DNA of 35,768 bases, taken from contig MJCC01000006.1 in the NCBI GenBank assembly GCA_001766655.1, forward strand, positions 431,959-467,726, written 5' to 3'. The notes under the pieces were generated by a model. The model searched no databases. It was given only the letters and a program-made list of their open reading frames with translations, and was not told where the DNA came from. The translations under genes and the position numbers were made by a program. Position 1 is the stretch's first letter; each line of letters opens with the position of its first letter. This document shows positions 1 to 8,923 of this stretch, in pieces. This stretch comes from Phytomonas francai (Eukaryota > Euglenozoa > Kinetoplastea > Trypanosomatida > Trypanosomatidae).

Positions 1-30
1 CGGGGGGGCAGAGGCCGGGGGGGCAGAGGC
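1..30. repeat. two tandem 15-bp units inside the CFAP100 tail
   Basis: Two exact copies of a 15-bp G-rich unit (1-15 and 16-30), each encoding Ala-Ser-Ala-Pro-Pro on the minus strand. The array may continue beyond the window. Confidence 0.85.
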
Positions 31-1353
31 CGAGGGGCCGGGGCCGGGCTTGTCGAGCGCGCCGAGCCGCTCCTCGAGCTCCGCGAGCTTCTCCTCGGTC
101 GCCGCGATCTTCTCGGCGAGGACGCTCATCTGGCTGTGGCGCTGGTCGACCATCCGCTGCAGGCTGTTGCGCTCGTTCACGAAGGAGATGGTGACCCCCT
201 CGAGCTCCTCCTCCAGCTCCTGGCAGTTTTGGATCAGGAACAGGTTCCCCTCCTCGATATCGATGAACACGTCGAGAAGCTGGTTGACGTCCTTGAAGTG
301 CAGAGGAATGCGGCTCTCCGGGTACGCCGTGTTCAGCAACCCCTTCACCTCCTCCGGCGGAAGCGCCTGGACGGTCGCGCGGATCTGCGCCTGCATCTCC
401 CGAACCCGCCTCTGCGCGCTTTCTTGGATGCTCGCGTGGAGGCGGCCCACCTGCACGCTGAGGCTCTCGCGCTGCTCGGCGGAAAGGGGGTTCGCGACGG
501 CATGCCCGGCGGGGTCGGGGGGGTTCTGGCTCGTACATCGTTCCGGGTGCCCTTGGGCCACGCTCGCGTTAAAGTTTGTGGTCAGCTCAGCCACGCGCGC
601 GGCATACTCGGCCTCCGCCTCTTGGAGAATTTCCTGTGTACAATCCCCCACACGAAGATCGACGAGAACGTCGTAGAACCACTGCGGCTTCGTTAGGCCA
701 TTCAAAAAATCCTTGTACGACTTGCATCGATCGAGCTGTAGGTTAATCTTTCGCATTTCAGTCTCAATATGGCCAATGTGCGCCGTGAGCTTCTTGATCT
801 CAAGCATCTTTTCGTACTTGGCCTTCGTCTCAAAGTCGACACGCCGCATCGCTGCGTCCTGCTCAAGGCTGCTACTCTTTAAAAAGCTATTAAATTTTTC
901 CTTGATACTTTCCAGCTGATCTTGCTTCTGTCGGAGTTGTTTTTCGGCCCGATCTGCGGTATCGTCAAGCTTGCGTATTTCCGCCTTCTTGGACTCTAAC
1001 GAGATGCGTACGAGCCCCATCTCTCGCTTTCGCTCGATGAACGTCTCCCTGGGCTCTTTTTCTTTAAAGGATGAAATTGCGTTCGTATCGCCGCGCTTCT
1101 TCCGCGCCGCGACGCCGCCAGGGCGGGAGGCGGCAATCAACGACGGCGCCGACGAGGGGTTTCGTGATTTTCGGTGGTTAACGCCTCGGCGTTGCGGCGC
1201 GAGAATGCGAAGATCCTCCGCCATCGCAGCGTCGTCCTGACGAATCTCCTCCGCGATCCTCTGAGAGGTGAGGATCGCATGCGGGGAAGAGTTCGATTCT
1301 TCTTTGGGCGAGCTCCAGGTCTTGGCCTGGGTGTCTGTACGAGACTCGGACAT
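1..1353 (-). CDS. CFAP100: CFAP100 homologue (MIA complex), 3' end cut by window edge
   Basis: Axonemal coiled-coil protein; in Chlamydomonas and mammals CFAP100 pairs with CFAP73 in the modifier-of-inner-arms complex that tunes inner dynein arm f. Seen: 451 residues from the ATG at 1353 to the left edge with no stop. Residues about 105-222 match the DUF4200 region, opening with FIERKREM and ending near KDFLNGLTKPQWF. A second conserved block at about 350-380 contains DVNQLLDVFIDIEEGNLFLI, much like the DPQQLLDIF...EEQNL.LIQN block I know from animal CFAP100. The last visible residues are a Pro/Ala/Ser-rich tail with two ASAPP repeats. A T-run and AG at 1433-1456 lies just upstream of the start on the coding strand. 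GC is very high in the 3' part (1-620) and moderate elsewhere. The family assignment rests on motif recall, but two separate blocks agree. Confidence 0.85.
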   Translation of the reverse strand, partial: MSESRTDTQAKTWSSPKEESNSSPHAILTSQRIAEEIRQDDAAMAEDLRILAPQRRGVNHRKSRNPSSAPSLIAASRPGGVAARKKRGDTNAISSFKEKEPRETFIERKREMGLVRISLESKKAEIRKLDDTADRAEKQLRQKQDQLESIKEKFNSFLKSSSLEQDAAMRRVDFETKAKYEKMLEIKKLTAHIGHIETEMRKINLQLDRCKSYKDFLNGLTKPQWFYDVLVDLRVGDCTQEILQEAEAEYAARVAELTTNFNASVAQGHPERCTSQNPPDPAGHAVANPLSAEQRESLSVQVGRLHASIQESAQRRVREMQAQIRATVQALPPEEVKGLLNTAYPESRIPLHFKDVNQLLDVFIDIEEGNLFLIQNCQELEEELEGVTISFVNERNSLQRMVDQRHSQMSVLAEKIAATEEKLAELEERLGALDKPGPGPSASAPPASAPP

Positions 1354-2383
1354 GCCAAAGAAGTGGCACAATCTGTTTAGAATCTAACTATTATGTATAG
1401 ATCAATACTATGCGTATATGTCGCGGGTTACCCTATTATTACAAAAAAAAAAAGTGGTTTCAGTACGCACAAAACGCATAAACCTTTTGTTGAACAATCG
1501 ATAGTTGACATGATTGGATTAAGTAAATTGTAAGCAATATAAAAACCGATAAATAGTCGCATTTACTCGTTTGTATTTTTGGGTTGTTCTTGTTCGAGCT
1601 GCGATCAAAGGCCATAACATAAAACAAGAAAAATAACGCATAAAAATAAATAAAGTGAAAGAACACAAAAATGCAATTTAAATTGAAGAAGGGATATCAA
1701 TAGATACACATTATTTCAGTTAGATTCTTCAAAGATATATAGGCATGTATGTACGGTTATGGTTTGGAAAGATGCATTTTCCTTTTTCGTACCATTGGAC
1801 CTTTCCTATCTCTCACCCAAGCACCGTACACGCATGCCTTTTTGCATATGATACCCTTCACATTGCCTGCCTCACGCAGGTACACAAAACGGATTCGAAC
1901 GTTTTTAAAAATAAGCTTATACATACAATACAGACACACATAATAATAATACACACGAAAATGCAGACACGAAAGCTTAGAAGGAGGGAGAGGAGAATCA
2001 CAAAGCCCATCCCACATCGTAAATAAGCAAGGAATCCCAAGAAAAAAATGCAGAAGGGTAGAAAGGGGAATTAAAAGATATAAAGGCATGCTGCTCAAAA
2101 TTAGAAACGCACAACGATGGCCCTCAATATTTCATGTACGTAAGATGAAAAAGATCGTAATGTTGATAGCAATAATTGCAGGAAATTGGGAAATGTACAC
2201 AACTAAAGAGAACACCATCCACTCTTGTTTGGTTTGAATTCAGGGTGAACTGATAAATAACCACGGAAACCCTAACCACAACGACAACAAAAAATCACAC
2301 CCACAAGAAAAAATTGAGAGGGTGGAGAGAGAAGAAAAGGAAGAAAGAAAGAATCATGAACGTTGAAGACAATATGTACCACT
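1354..2383. other. AT-rich spacer between CFAP100 and the endosulfine-like gene
   Basis: About 1 kb, poor in GC. On the coding strand it has three pyrimidine-tract/AG sites: near 1433 (for CFAP100), near 1601 and near 1980, plus a long tract from about 2380 to 2272. Short frames follow them: 1757-1924 (55 residues, basic), 2132-2218 (28 residues, hydrophobic) and a 51-residue frame around 1460-1615. None matches anything I recognise, and each could arise by chance in such DNA. I see no RNA gene. Confidence 0.6.
1433..1456 (-). other. putative trans-splice acceptor for CFAP100
   Basis: On the coding strand an 11-T run is followed within about 10 bases by TAG, about 80 bases upstream of the CFAP100 ATG. 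The role is inferred from the kinetoplastid rule (polypyrimidine tract, then first AG). Confidence 0.55.
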
Positions 2384-2560
2384 CTAAGAATGAGGAGGCC
2401 GCGCCTGCGGCTTCGGAACGTTTGTATTTTGCTGCCGTCGAACCTCATAATCGGCGGAATCAAAGAATTGTTTCGTTTGAGGCGCTTGAATCCCACGGAG
2501 ACGGGGATCGCGCTTTTTGGGCATGTTCACCCCAGGTGGGATACCTCCCGGTGAAGACAT
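2384..2560 (-). CDS. small endosulfine (ENSA/ARPP19)-like protein
   Basis: A 58-residue frame, ATG at 2560 to TAG at 2384, lying in a patch of higher GC than the surrounding spacer. The centre reads KQFFDSADYEVRRQQ. The ENSA/ARPP19/Igo family is defined by a FDSGDY motif whose serine is phosphorylated by Greatwall-type kinases to make an inhibitor of PP2A-B55. Here the Gly is Ala, the serine and flanking acidic residues are kept, and basic residues stand on both sides as in the family. The protein is shorter than animal ENSA (about 120 residues) and hydrophilic throughout. A pyrimidine tract and CACAG site at 2577-2600 immediately precede the start. I am fairly sure it is a gene; the PP2A-inhibitor role is inferred from one short motif. 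Confidence 0.6.
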   Translation of the reverse strand: MSSPGGIPPGVNMPKKRDPRLRGIQAPQTKQFFDSADYEVRRQQNTNVPKPQARPPHS

Positions 2561-2866
2561 CTGGAAAAATAAAAAGCTGTGTGGAAAAACGGAAGCTCAG
2601 AGAAGTTGTCTATTTTTGCTTGTTATTTTTTCTCTTTTGACGTCTGTATTCTTCAAAATTAAAAGCAAGGTGGGGTTGTCGTTTCGAGTCAAATAAGACA
2701 ACATTATAGTTTATAATCATACCGATAACTGGAAATTTCCATGTTATCTTGGAAGGAAAGGGGCAAGTACCCCTAAATTAGACTGTTATATGGAGTATCC
2801 GGTAAGGTGCCAAACTGAAATATATATACACACTGAAAGTTGCTTAAACATTAGACCCTATGTATT
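2561..2866. other. spacer upstream of the endosulfine-like gene
   Basis: AT-rich; holds the splice-acceptor-like site above and presumably the 3' UTR of the canopy-like gene. Nothing else seen. Confidence 0.5.
2577..2600 (-). other. putative trans-splice acceptor for the endosulfine-like gene
   Basis: The coding strand has CCGTTTTTCC followed by ACACAG, with the exon start 17 bases before the ATG at 2560. A second AG directly abuts the ATG but would leave no leader. Confidence 0.5.
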
Positions 2867-3856
2867 TTAAAGGTCTTCATATACATCAGGTATCTTGTCA
2901 CCCTCCTCTGATTCTTCAAAGAGATTATTGTCATTGGATTGCTCAGTTATATTAGTTGAGCCGGTCGATATCGAACTACTCGATGCCTGATTTGAATCCG
3001 TCTTCCCCTCCTTTGAAGCCGTCGCCGTGCTGTTTTGGGTGCGGTGATTCCAGGCCATCCAACGTCTCTGATCTAACGCCGCAGAGGCCCGCAAGGCGGC
3101 AACATCCCCACACACCCGTGTTAGCGGCTCGCTTATCCTCTCAAAAATCCCCTTTGAATCCGAAGGCGAGTCCTTCACTTCCGAGCTCATCGCCTCCTGC
3201 CATTGGAACCCGCATAGCTGCGCCTCCAGTTCTTTTAAATTATCCGCGTACTTCACAATCTCTTCGAGCGATTCCTCGTGATTCTCTATGAGCTTCACGC
3301 AAAACTGCTCCGCCGCTCTCGAGGTGATCGAGCTCAGCTCGCGAATCTCATTCGCGGTATAAAACCGTGCTAAGCGAAGATTCCCGTTCGAGTCCATTTG
3401 ATCCAGCTCCGTGAGGTTCATATCGGGTGGGAAGACGTCAGTTTCCCTCAGCTCTGTGCAGTTCGCGCCGCGCATATCCCCATGCGTGCGGAGGTGGTAC
3501 CCGCGAACCTTCGTCTTGGGGTTCAGCCGTAGAGGGTAATTATAGTACGAGTCCTCCTTACAGAAGAGTTCGAGCACCTCGACCGCGCGGGCCTCGCTCG
3601 TGCGGAAGTCCTGTCGTCGTCGGTTATGCGTTGAATATTCGGACATGCGATTGGTCACGGCGTAGGTGCTCGGGCCCAACCGCAGGGAGTCATCCATGAG
3701 CTTTTTCAGCACCCTCGCCACCGTCAAACAGGCCGAACAGTCGAGATGCCGCCATTCCTCGCCGTGGTGGATCGTTAGAGAGCTCCCGAGGTGCGCGAAG
3801 GGGGAGATAAAGGCCACGAAAAGAAACAGCACACAAATAGACAAACGACGCGCCAT
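2867..3856 (-). CDS. canopy-like (DUF3456) secretory-pathway protein
   Basis: 329 residues from the ATG at 3856. A hydrophobic signal peptide covers residues 1 to about 28 and is followed by a saposin-like DUF3456 domain: LDCSACLTVARVLKKLM opens it (CxxC), then LELFCKED, an internal Cys in GANCTEL, EQFCVKLIE and a final LEAQLCGF. This cysteine order is that of the canopy/TMEM family, ER-lumen proteins that help fold membrane receptors in animals. Four N-glycosylation sequons are visible (NCT, NLT, NST, NIT). The C-terminal third is Ser/Asn/Glu-rich and disordered. The protein ends in YEDL, close to the xDDL-type ER retrieval signal of kinetoplastids. The family call is good; the client proteins are unknown. 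Confidence 0.82.
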   Translation of the reverse strand: MARRLSICVLFLFVAFISPFAHLGSSLTIHHGEEWRHLDCSACLTVARVLKKLMDDSLRLGPSTYAVTNRMSEYSTHNRRRQDFRTSEARAVEVLELFCKEDSYYNYPLRLNPKTKVRGYHLRTHGDMRGANCTELRETDVFPPDMNLTELDQMDSNGNLRLARFYTANEIRELSSITSRAAEQFCVKLIENHEESLEEIVKYADNLKELEAQLCGFQWQEAMSSEVKDSPSDSKGIFERISEPLTRVCGDVAALRASAALDQRRWMAWNHRTQNSTATASKEGKTDSNQASSSSISTGSTNITEQSNDNNLFEESEEGDKIPDVYEDL

Positions 3857-4374
3857 GGATGGATCGATAAATGAATAAATGGATGTCCGAAGGTAAGGAA
3901 ACTAGGGGCGTGTCACTAGCAGTAGTAGTGGCAATGCCTGCGCTGCCTAATGCAGAGAGGGAATTCGAAAAAAAGGAACAATGCCTGTGCGTGTGTGGAT
4001 TCAATGCTAGCCACAGGTATTTTAAAAAGGAGGAAAAGAAATAGTAGAGTCTATTCAAGTACACATAGCTGGATTTCGCAATGATGATAGTATTGTTTTA
4101 TATTATTTGATCTTTCGGGGATGTATATTTTCCACCCTCATACCCAGTATTACTATGTAGCTCGCGCTACAAAAGATGGCAATATGCATATGATAAAAAC
4201 TATTGTACATAATTTTGGCACTATTTGAGTACACCAAGGAAAGGCAAGTCAAACGATGCAGTGAGATCCTGAAGGGAAAAAAAGCTAAACCATTTCTATT
4301 CCTCACACGTTAGTTTTCCCAAACAAAATTATTACTCACTAGATCGTAAACGTTCAATAAGATGCACAGCAGTC
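3857..4374. other. spacer between canopy-like gene and CFAP161
   Basis: Two acceptor-like sites occur on the coding strand: T7-CCCTTCAG near 4270, and a pyrimidine-rich stretch ending in TTAG at 3947-3980 that suits the canopy-like gene. After the first, the earliest ATG opens only a 35-codon frame (4103-4210), which I do not call a gene. Confidence 0.5.
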
Positions 4375-5391
4375 CTACCTCATCTCGTCCTCGAATCCTT
4401 CCCACTTGACAGCACGTTCCCTTCGCCCTTGCGATCTATTAGTATCCATAGTAGAATTATTCGCGGTAGTACCAGCAGAAATATCAACAGCATTCGATGA
4501 AGAAAAGCCATTACCCTCGTACTTCGCATCGACAGTAGACGCTGCGGTCGCTATTGCCTCCTCCCCCTCCGGCGCACCTTGTCCACGGTGGATAAACATC
4601 CAATAATTTTCATCTTCGATCGGACCAGCGCCTCGTTTCGAGGCGTATCTCAGCAAACGCCCCGCGGAAACCTCATTCTGGGTACCAAAATCATTATAAA
4701 AAACCGCTTTCGTGCTCGCAAGCGGGGCGTTCGTCATGTTATGCTGGATCATAATCATATCCTGCGCACGCACTGGGTGATCGCGCATATCTTCGACATA
4801 CTCTGGGTCAGCATGAACGGCATACCACATACACGCTGCACTCCCACCATCTGGCGAAAAATACACCTCCTGATGTTTTCCCGAAACCTTGGCAGAGGAC
4901 CCATTCCTCGAAAATTCAGACGCGAGAGAAAGAGGCTCTCCGCAGAGTGATTTGACGGTGGTGATATAAAAAGGTTGCCCATAGTGCACGACGTCTTCCT
5001 CACCAGGGGGAATTGGATAGCTTCCAACAAACGGAGAGGGAGAGGGAATGAGAACGAATGTACTCCTCCGAGTCGCCTCGCTCGCGGTCGCGGTTGAGCA
5101 GGTTATTCGCCATCCCGTCGCTGTCTGCGAGCGGTCGTCGAGGTCGACGCTAAGATAACCTAATGTGGACGCGTTCTGGAGCATAATCGGGCAAAAAAAG
5201 CGTAAATATCCATCTTCAGCGATCCCGGCAATCTCGGTCGGGGTGTTATGATGGTTAATTTTCGCAGCGATGCGGGCGACCTCGCTGCGGGCGTCGACAA
5301 GGGCGCCATGACGACTCTGTATAAGCCGCGCCCGGTCCCGCTCATAGGCTTCCTCCTCAAACCAATTCCCAGTTAACGGGCGATGGGGCAT
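4375..5391 (-). CDS. CFAP161: CFAP161 homologue, axonemal microtubule inner protein
   Basis: 338 residues; ATG at 5391. CFAP161 is a microtubule inner protein of ciliary doublets. The N-terminus carries GNWFEEEAYERD, like the GNW.ED..LEEE opening of the family. Further along come VVHYGQPFYI, HQEVYFSPDG, then CMWYAVHADPEYVEDM with the following HPV, and near the C-terminus ENYWMFIHRGQ. The order and spacing match animal CFAP161 (about 300 residues), including the repeated beta-type modules between them. The last 60 residues (after IHRGQ) are a low-complexity Ala/Ser/Asn/Thr extension not needed by the family. A T10 tract with AG at 5436-5460 precedes the start. No oddities in the core. Confidence 0.87.
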   Translation of the reverse strand: MPHRPLTGNWFEEEAYERDRARLIQSRHGALVDARSEVARIAAKINHHNTPTEIAGIAEDGYLRFFCPIMLQNASTLGYLSVDLDDRSQTATGWRITCSTATASEATRRSTFVLIPSPSPFVGSYPIPPGEEDVVHYGQPFYITTVKSLCGEPLSLASEFSRNGSSAKVSGKHQEVYFSPDGGSAACMWYAVHADPEYVEDMRDHPVRAQDMIMIQHNMTNAPLASTKAVFYNDFGTQNEVSAGRLLRYASKRGAGPIEDENYWMFIHRGQGAPEGEEAIATAASTVDAKYEGNGFSSSNAVDISAGTTANNSTMDTNRSQGRRERAVKWEGFEDEMR

Positions 5392-6012
5392 ATTTATTTA
5401 GGTATTTTTTCTTTCCAAACTCTACAAATTCCCCCCTTTACCGGGAGAAAAAAAAAACGGGAAAATCTAGCGAAAGGGAAACTGGAATGATAAAGACGAA
5501 AAGTAAATCTACCTTGGATTGGGTGCTACTTTTTCCCATATTTCGTAAAAAGATAAACAAATGGGAAGTAAATACAAGATATCAGCATTTTTTCTTAATG
5601 TTTGAGGAGTTTTTTAATGAACTTTTTGTTCCCTGATCATCGGAAAAGCCTCTGTTCTTATTGTACCCCAAAGAATTTACCTACTATCCTCCTCCTCCCG
5701 CCACTAAAGTTCTTGGTAAACTAACAGCAATATTACATTTTCCTTCATAGCGTACGATTACAATACCTTCACCTATAGAAACGACAGTATTCCAAAGGCG
5801 GTTGAGAATAGTATCATTCCATAAATCAACTCAAAATTCTTGATATTTATGCTTCTCTTTAGCTATATATATGTATATGACATTTAGTTTTTTATTTTTG
5901 TGAGGTAAAGAGGATAAACTAAGGAAGCCAATAGAATTTCCTAGAATATGCTCTCTCCTCCACAATAACAGTAGTGATCCTCCTCTTTGCCCATATTCTG
6001 ATTTTCTTATGA
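5392..6012. other. spacer between CFAP161 and the p24 gene
   Basis: AT-rich. Apart from the acceptor-like tract at 5436-5460 I see only short frames. One stretch around 5693-5830 reads open on the minus strand for about 45 codons without an ATG in that frame. It is noted but not called. Confidence 0.5.
5436..5460 (-). other. putative trans-splice acceptor for CFAP161
   Basis: Coding strand: CCCG, a 10-T run, CTCCCGG and then AAAG, about 45 bases upstream of the ATG at 5391. Confidence 0.5.
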
Positions 6013-6678
6013 TTAAACCACCCGTTTGGTGCTAAATAGCCTACGAAAGTAGTACATACTCGTCGCCGTCGTTCCCACAATAAAAACAATCTCCAAGAAT
6101 GACCATATGATGACGCGCGTATTCGCAACCTCAATCGTGGAACGGTGACGCCGCTCGCGCGTCCGGAGGAAGAACTGAAGTTCCTCGATCTCGCGCAGGC
6201 TTTGCTCAATGCGGCGGACGGTCCTTTGGATCAGATCCCGGGGCCTCGTCGGCCCCGCCTCCGCGTCCTCTAACTCCGCTGATTCCGTCACCGTTACGGA
6301 GAACGCCACGACCTTATCCGTTACGGTGCTCATCTCGTTCGAAAAGCAGAACTTATAGTTCCCGGCCTTGTTCGCTTTGAAAAGTACGCGCTCCTCCGTC
6401 CCCTTTTCGGAGATCCACACCATCGACCCGTCCGGGTTTTGCACATTTGCCATAATATCCAAAGACCCGCCATTGTTAACAGTGTAATGGAAAAAAGCAT
6501 GCGAGCCTTTCTCCTGGATTTCCTCGCTAAAGCACACTTTCTTTCCCGCTTTAACCAGAACGGCAACGCCGCCGTCATCAGCACGAGCACGGCTAGCCGA
6601 TAAAAAAAGGGATAACATCGCAAAAACAAGAAAAGACATAACCATACGCCTGGAGTAATTCAAGGAGATTGGGTTCAT
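6013..6678 (-). CDS. p24 family cargo receptor, TMED2/Emp24 (beta) type
   Basis: 221 residues if started at the ATG at 6678. An upstream in-frame GTG exists but no ATG, and a second Met 11 residues in could also serve. p24 proteins cycle between ER and Golgi in COPII/COPI vesicles and sort GPI-anchored cargo. Seen: signal peptide ending near ASRARADDGG; GOLD domain with paired cysteines (KKVCFSEEI and YKFCFSNEM); a coiled-coil stalk rich in Arg/Glu (IEQSLREIEELQFFLRTRE); one C-terminal membrane span (VIIWSFLEIVFIVGTTA); and a short cytosolic tail FRRLFSTKRVV. The terminal KRVV resembles the RRVV end of animal TMED2, which is why I favour the beta subfamily. A C-rich tract with AG lies upstream at 6741-6765. 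Confidence 0.85.
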   Translation of the reverse strand: MNPISLNYSRRMVMSFLVFAMLSLFLSASRARADDGGVAVLVKAGKKVCFSEEIQEKGSHAFFHYTVNNGGSLDIMANVQNPDGSMVWISEKGTEERVLFKANKAGNYKFCFSNEMSTVTDKVVAFSVTVTESAELEDAEAGPTRPRDLIQRTVRRIEQSLREIEELQFFLRTRERRHRSTIEVANTRVIIWSFLEIVFIVGTTATSMYYFRRLFSTKRVV

Positions 6679-7543
6679 TTTCACTTTTTTTTGTACACCT
6701 CCGTTACAATTCACTTTGGTGGGCTTTTGAATTGTGATGGCTCCGATTGGGCGGGGGGGGGGAATACTGAAAAATAGATTACTAACTTTAATTCACAAAA
6801 GAAACTCCGATAAGGTAAAAAAGCCAGAAAGTTGAGTGAGAATCATATAGAAGGCATGACTTCCATAACGCATTTATTAAACCTCGCTTTAGTTATTTTT
6901 TAACAAAAATGGTGAAACATCAACGACGAGCTGATGTTACGCCTTCAAGCATTCTAATCAGTGTGGTATGGGAAAAATATGCATATATGCATATATTTAT
7001 ATATGTATGTATTCATAAAGGAAAAAGAAAATTATGAGAAAATGGAAGCCAAACGTATACAAATATAAGAAAAAATTTCTTGGCTTCTTTTTTTTTTTTG
7101 AAAAAAGAATTGAAAATAGGCGTGTTTGTACACAATCTATTTCAAGGTACCATATATTGGTGATGTCGCATTCATCGAACGCAGGAAGGAAAAGGAATGA
7201 GTACTGGAACGAGAGAAAGTGCAGAGAGGCTGTAAGCAAGTTATAGTTCACTCCACCCACCACCACCACCACCACCACCACCAAACGTAATAGTCCACTT
7301 TCTTTCATCTCATCAAAATATTTTTTCCCTCTACTAGAGACTGCAACACGACCCTTTTGAAAAAAAAAATCGGTCATCTTCTCTGTTGACTCCTTTTCCT
7401 CCAGCCGTCAACAGCAGGAAAGGGGGAAAACAAGAATGAGTGTCTCTCTTCATCCGAAGCAAAGCAAGCAAAGGACCACCCCGCCACAAACACACCAATC
7501 TAAGCAACAAAAGCAAAAAAAAAAAAAAGACTAATACCTTCAG
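6679..7543. other. spacer between p24 and Rab2 genes
   Basis: Contains the C10 tract/AG for p24, a CAC trinucleotide repeat (about 7254-7283) and a T14 tract followed by TTAG near 7500. A 126-codon minus-strand frame (6997-7377) starts at an ATG after a pyrimidine tract. However, its translation is largely homopolymer (Val8 from the repeat, Lys5, Phe runs), so I treat it as probable UTR. Confidence 0.5.
7254..7283. repeat. CAC trinucleotide microsatellite
   Basis: About nine near-perfect CAC units on the plus strand (GTG on the transcribed sense strand). Confidence 0.85.

Positions 7544-8923
<1,380 letters not shown>

Noticed and set aside
6997..7377. 126-codon minus-strand frame after a pyrimidine tract
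   Set aside because: Mostly homopolymer and trinucleotide-repeat translation (Val8, Lys5, Phe runs); probable leader or 3' UTR.
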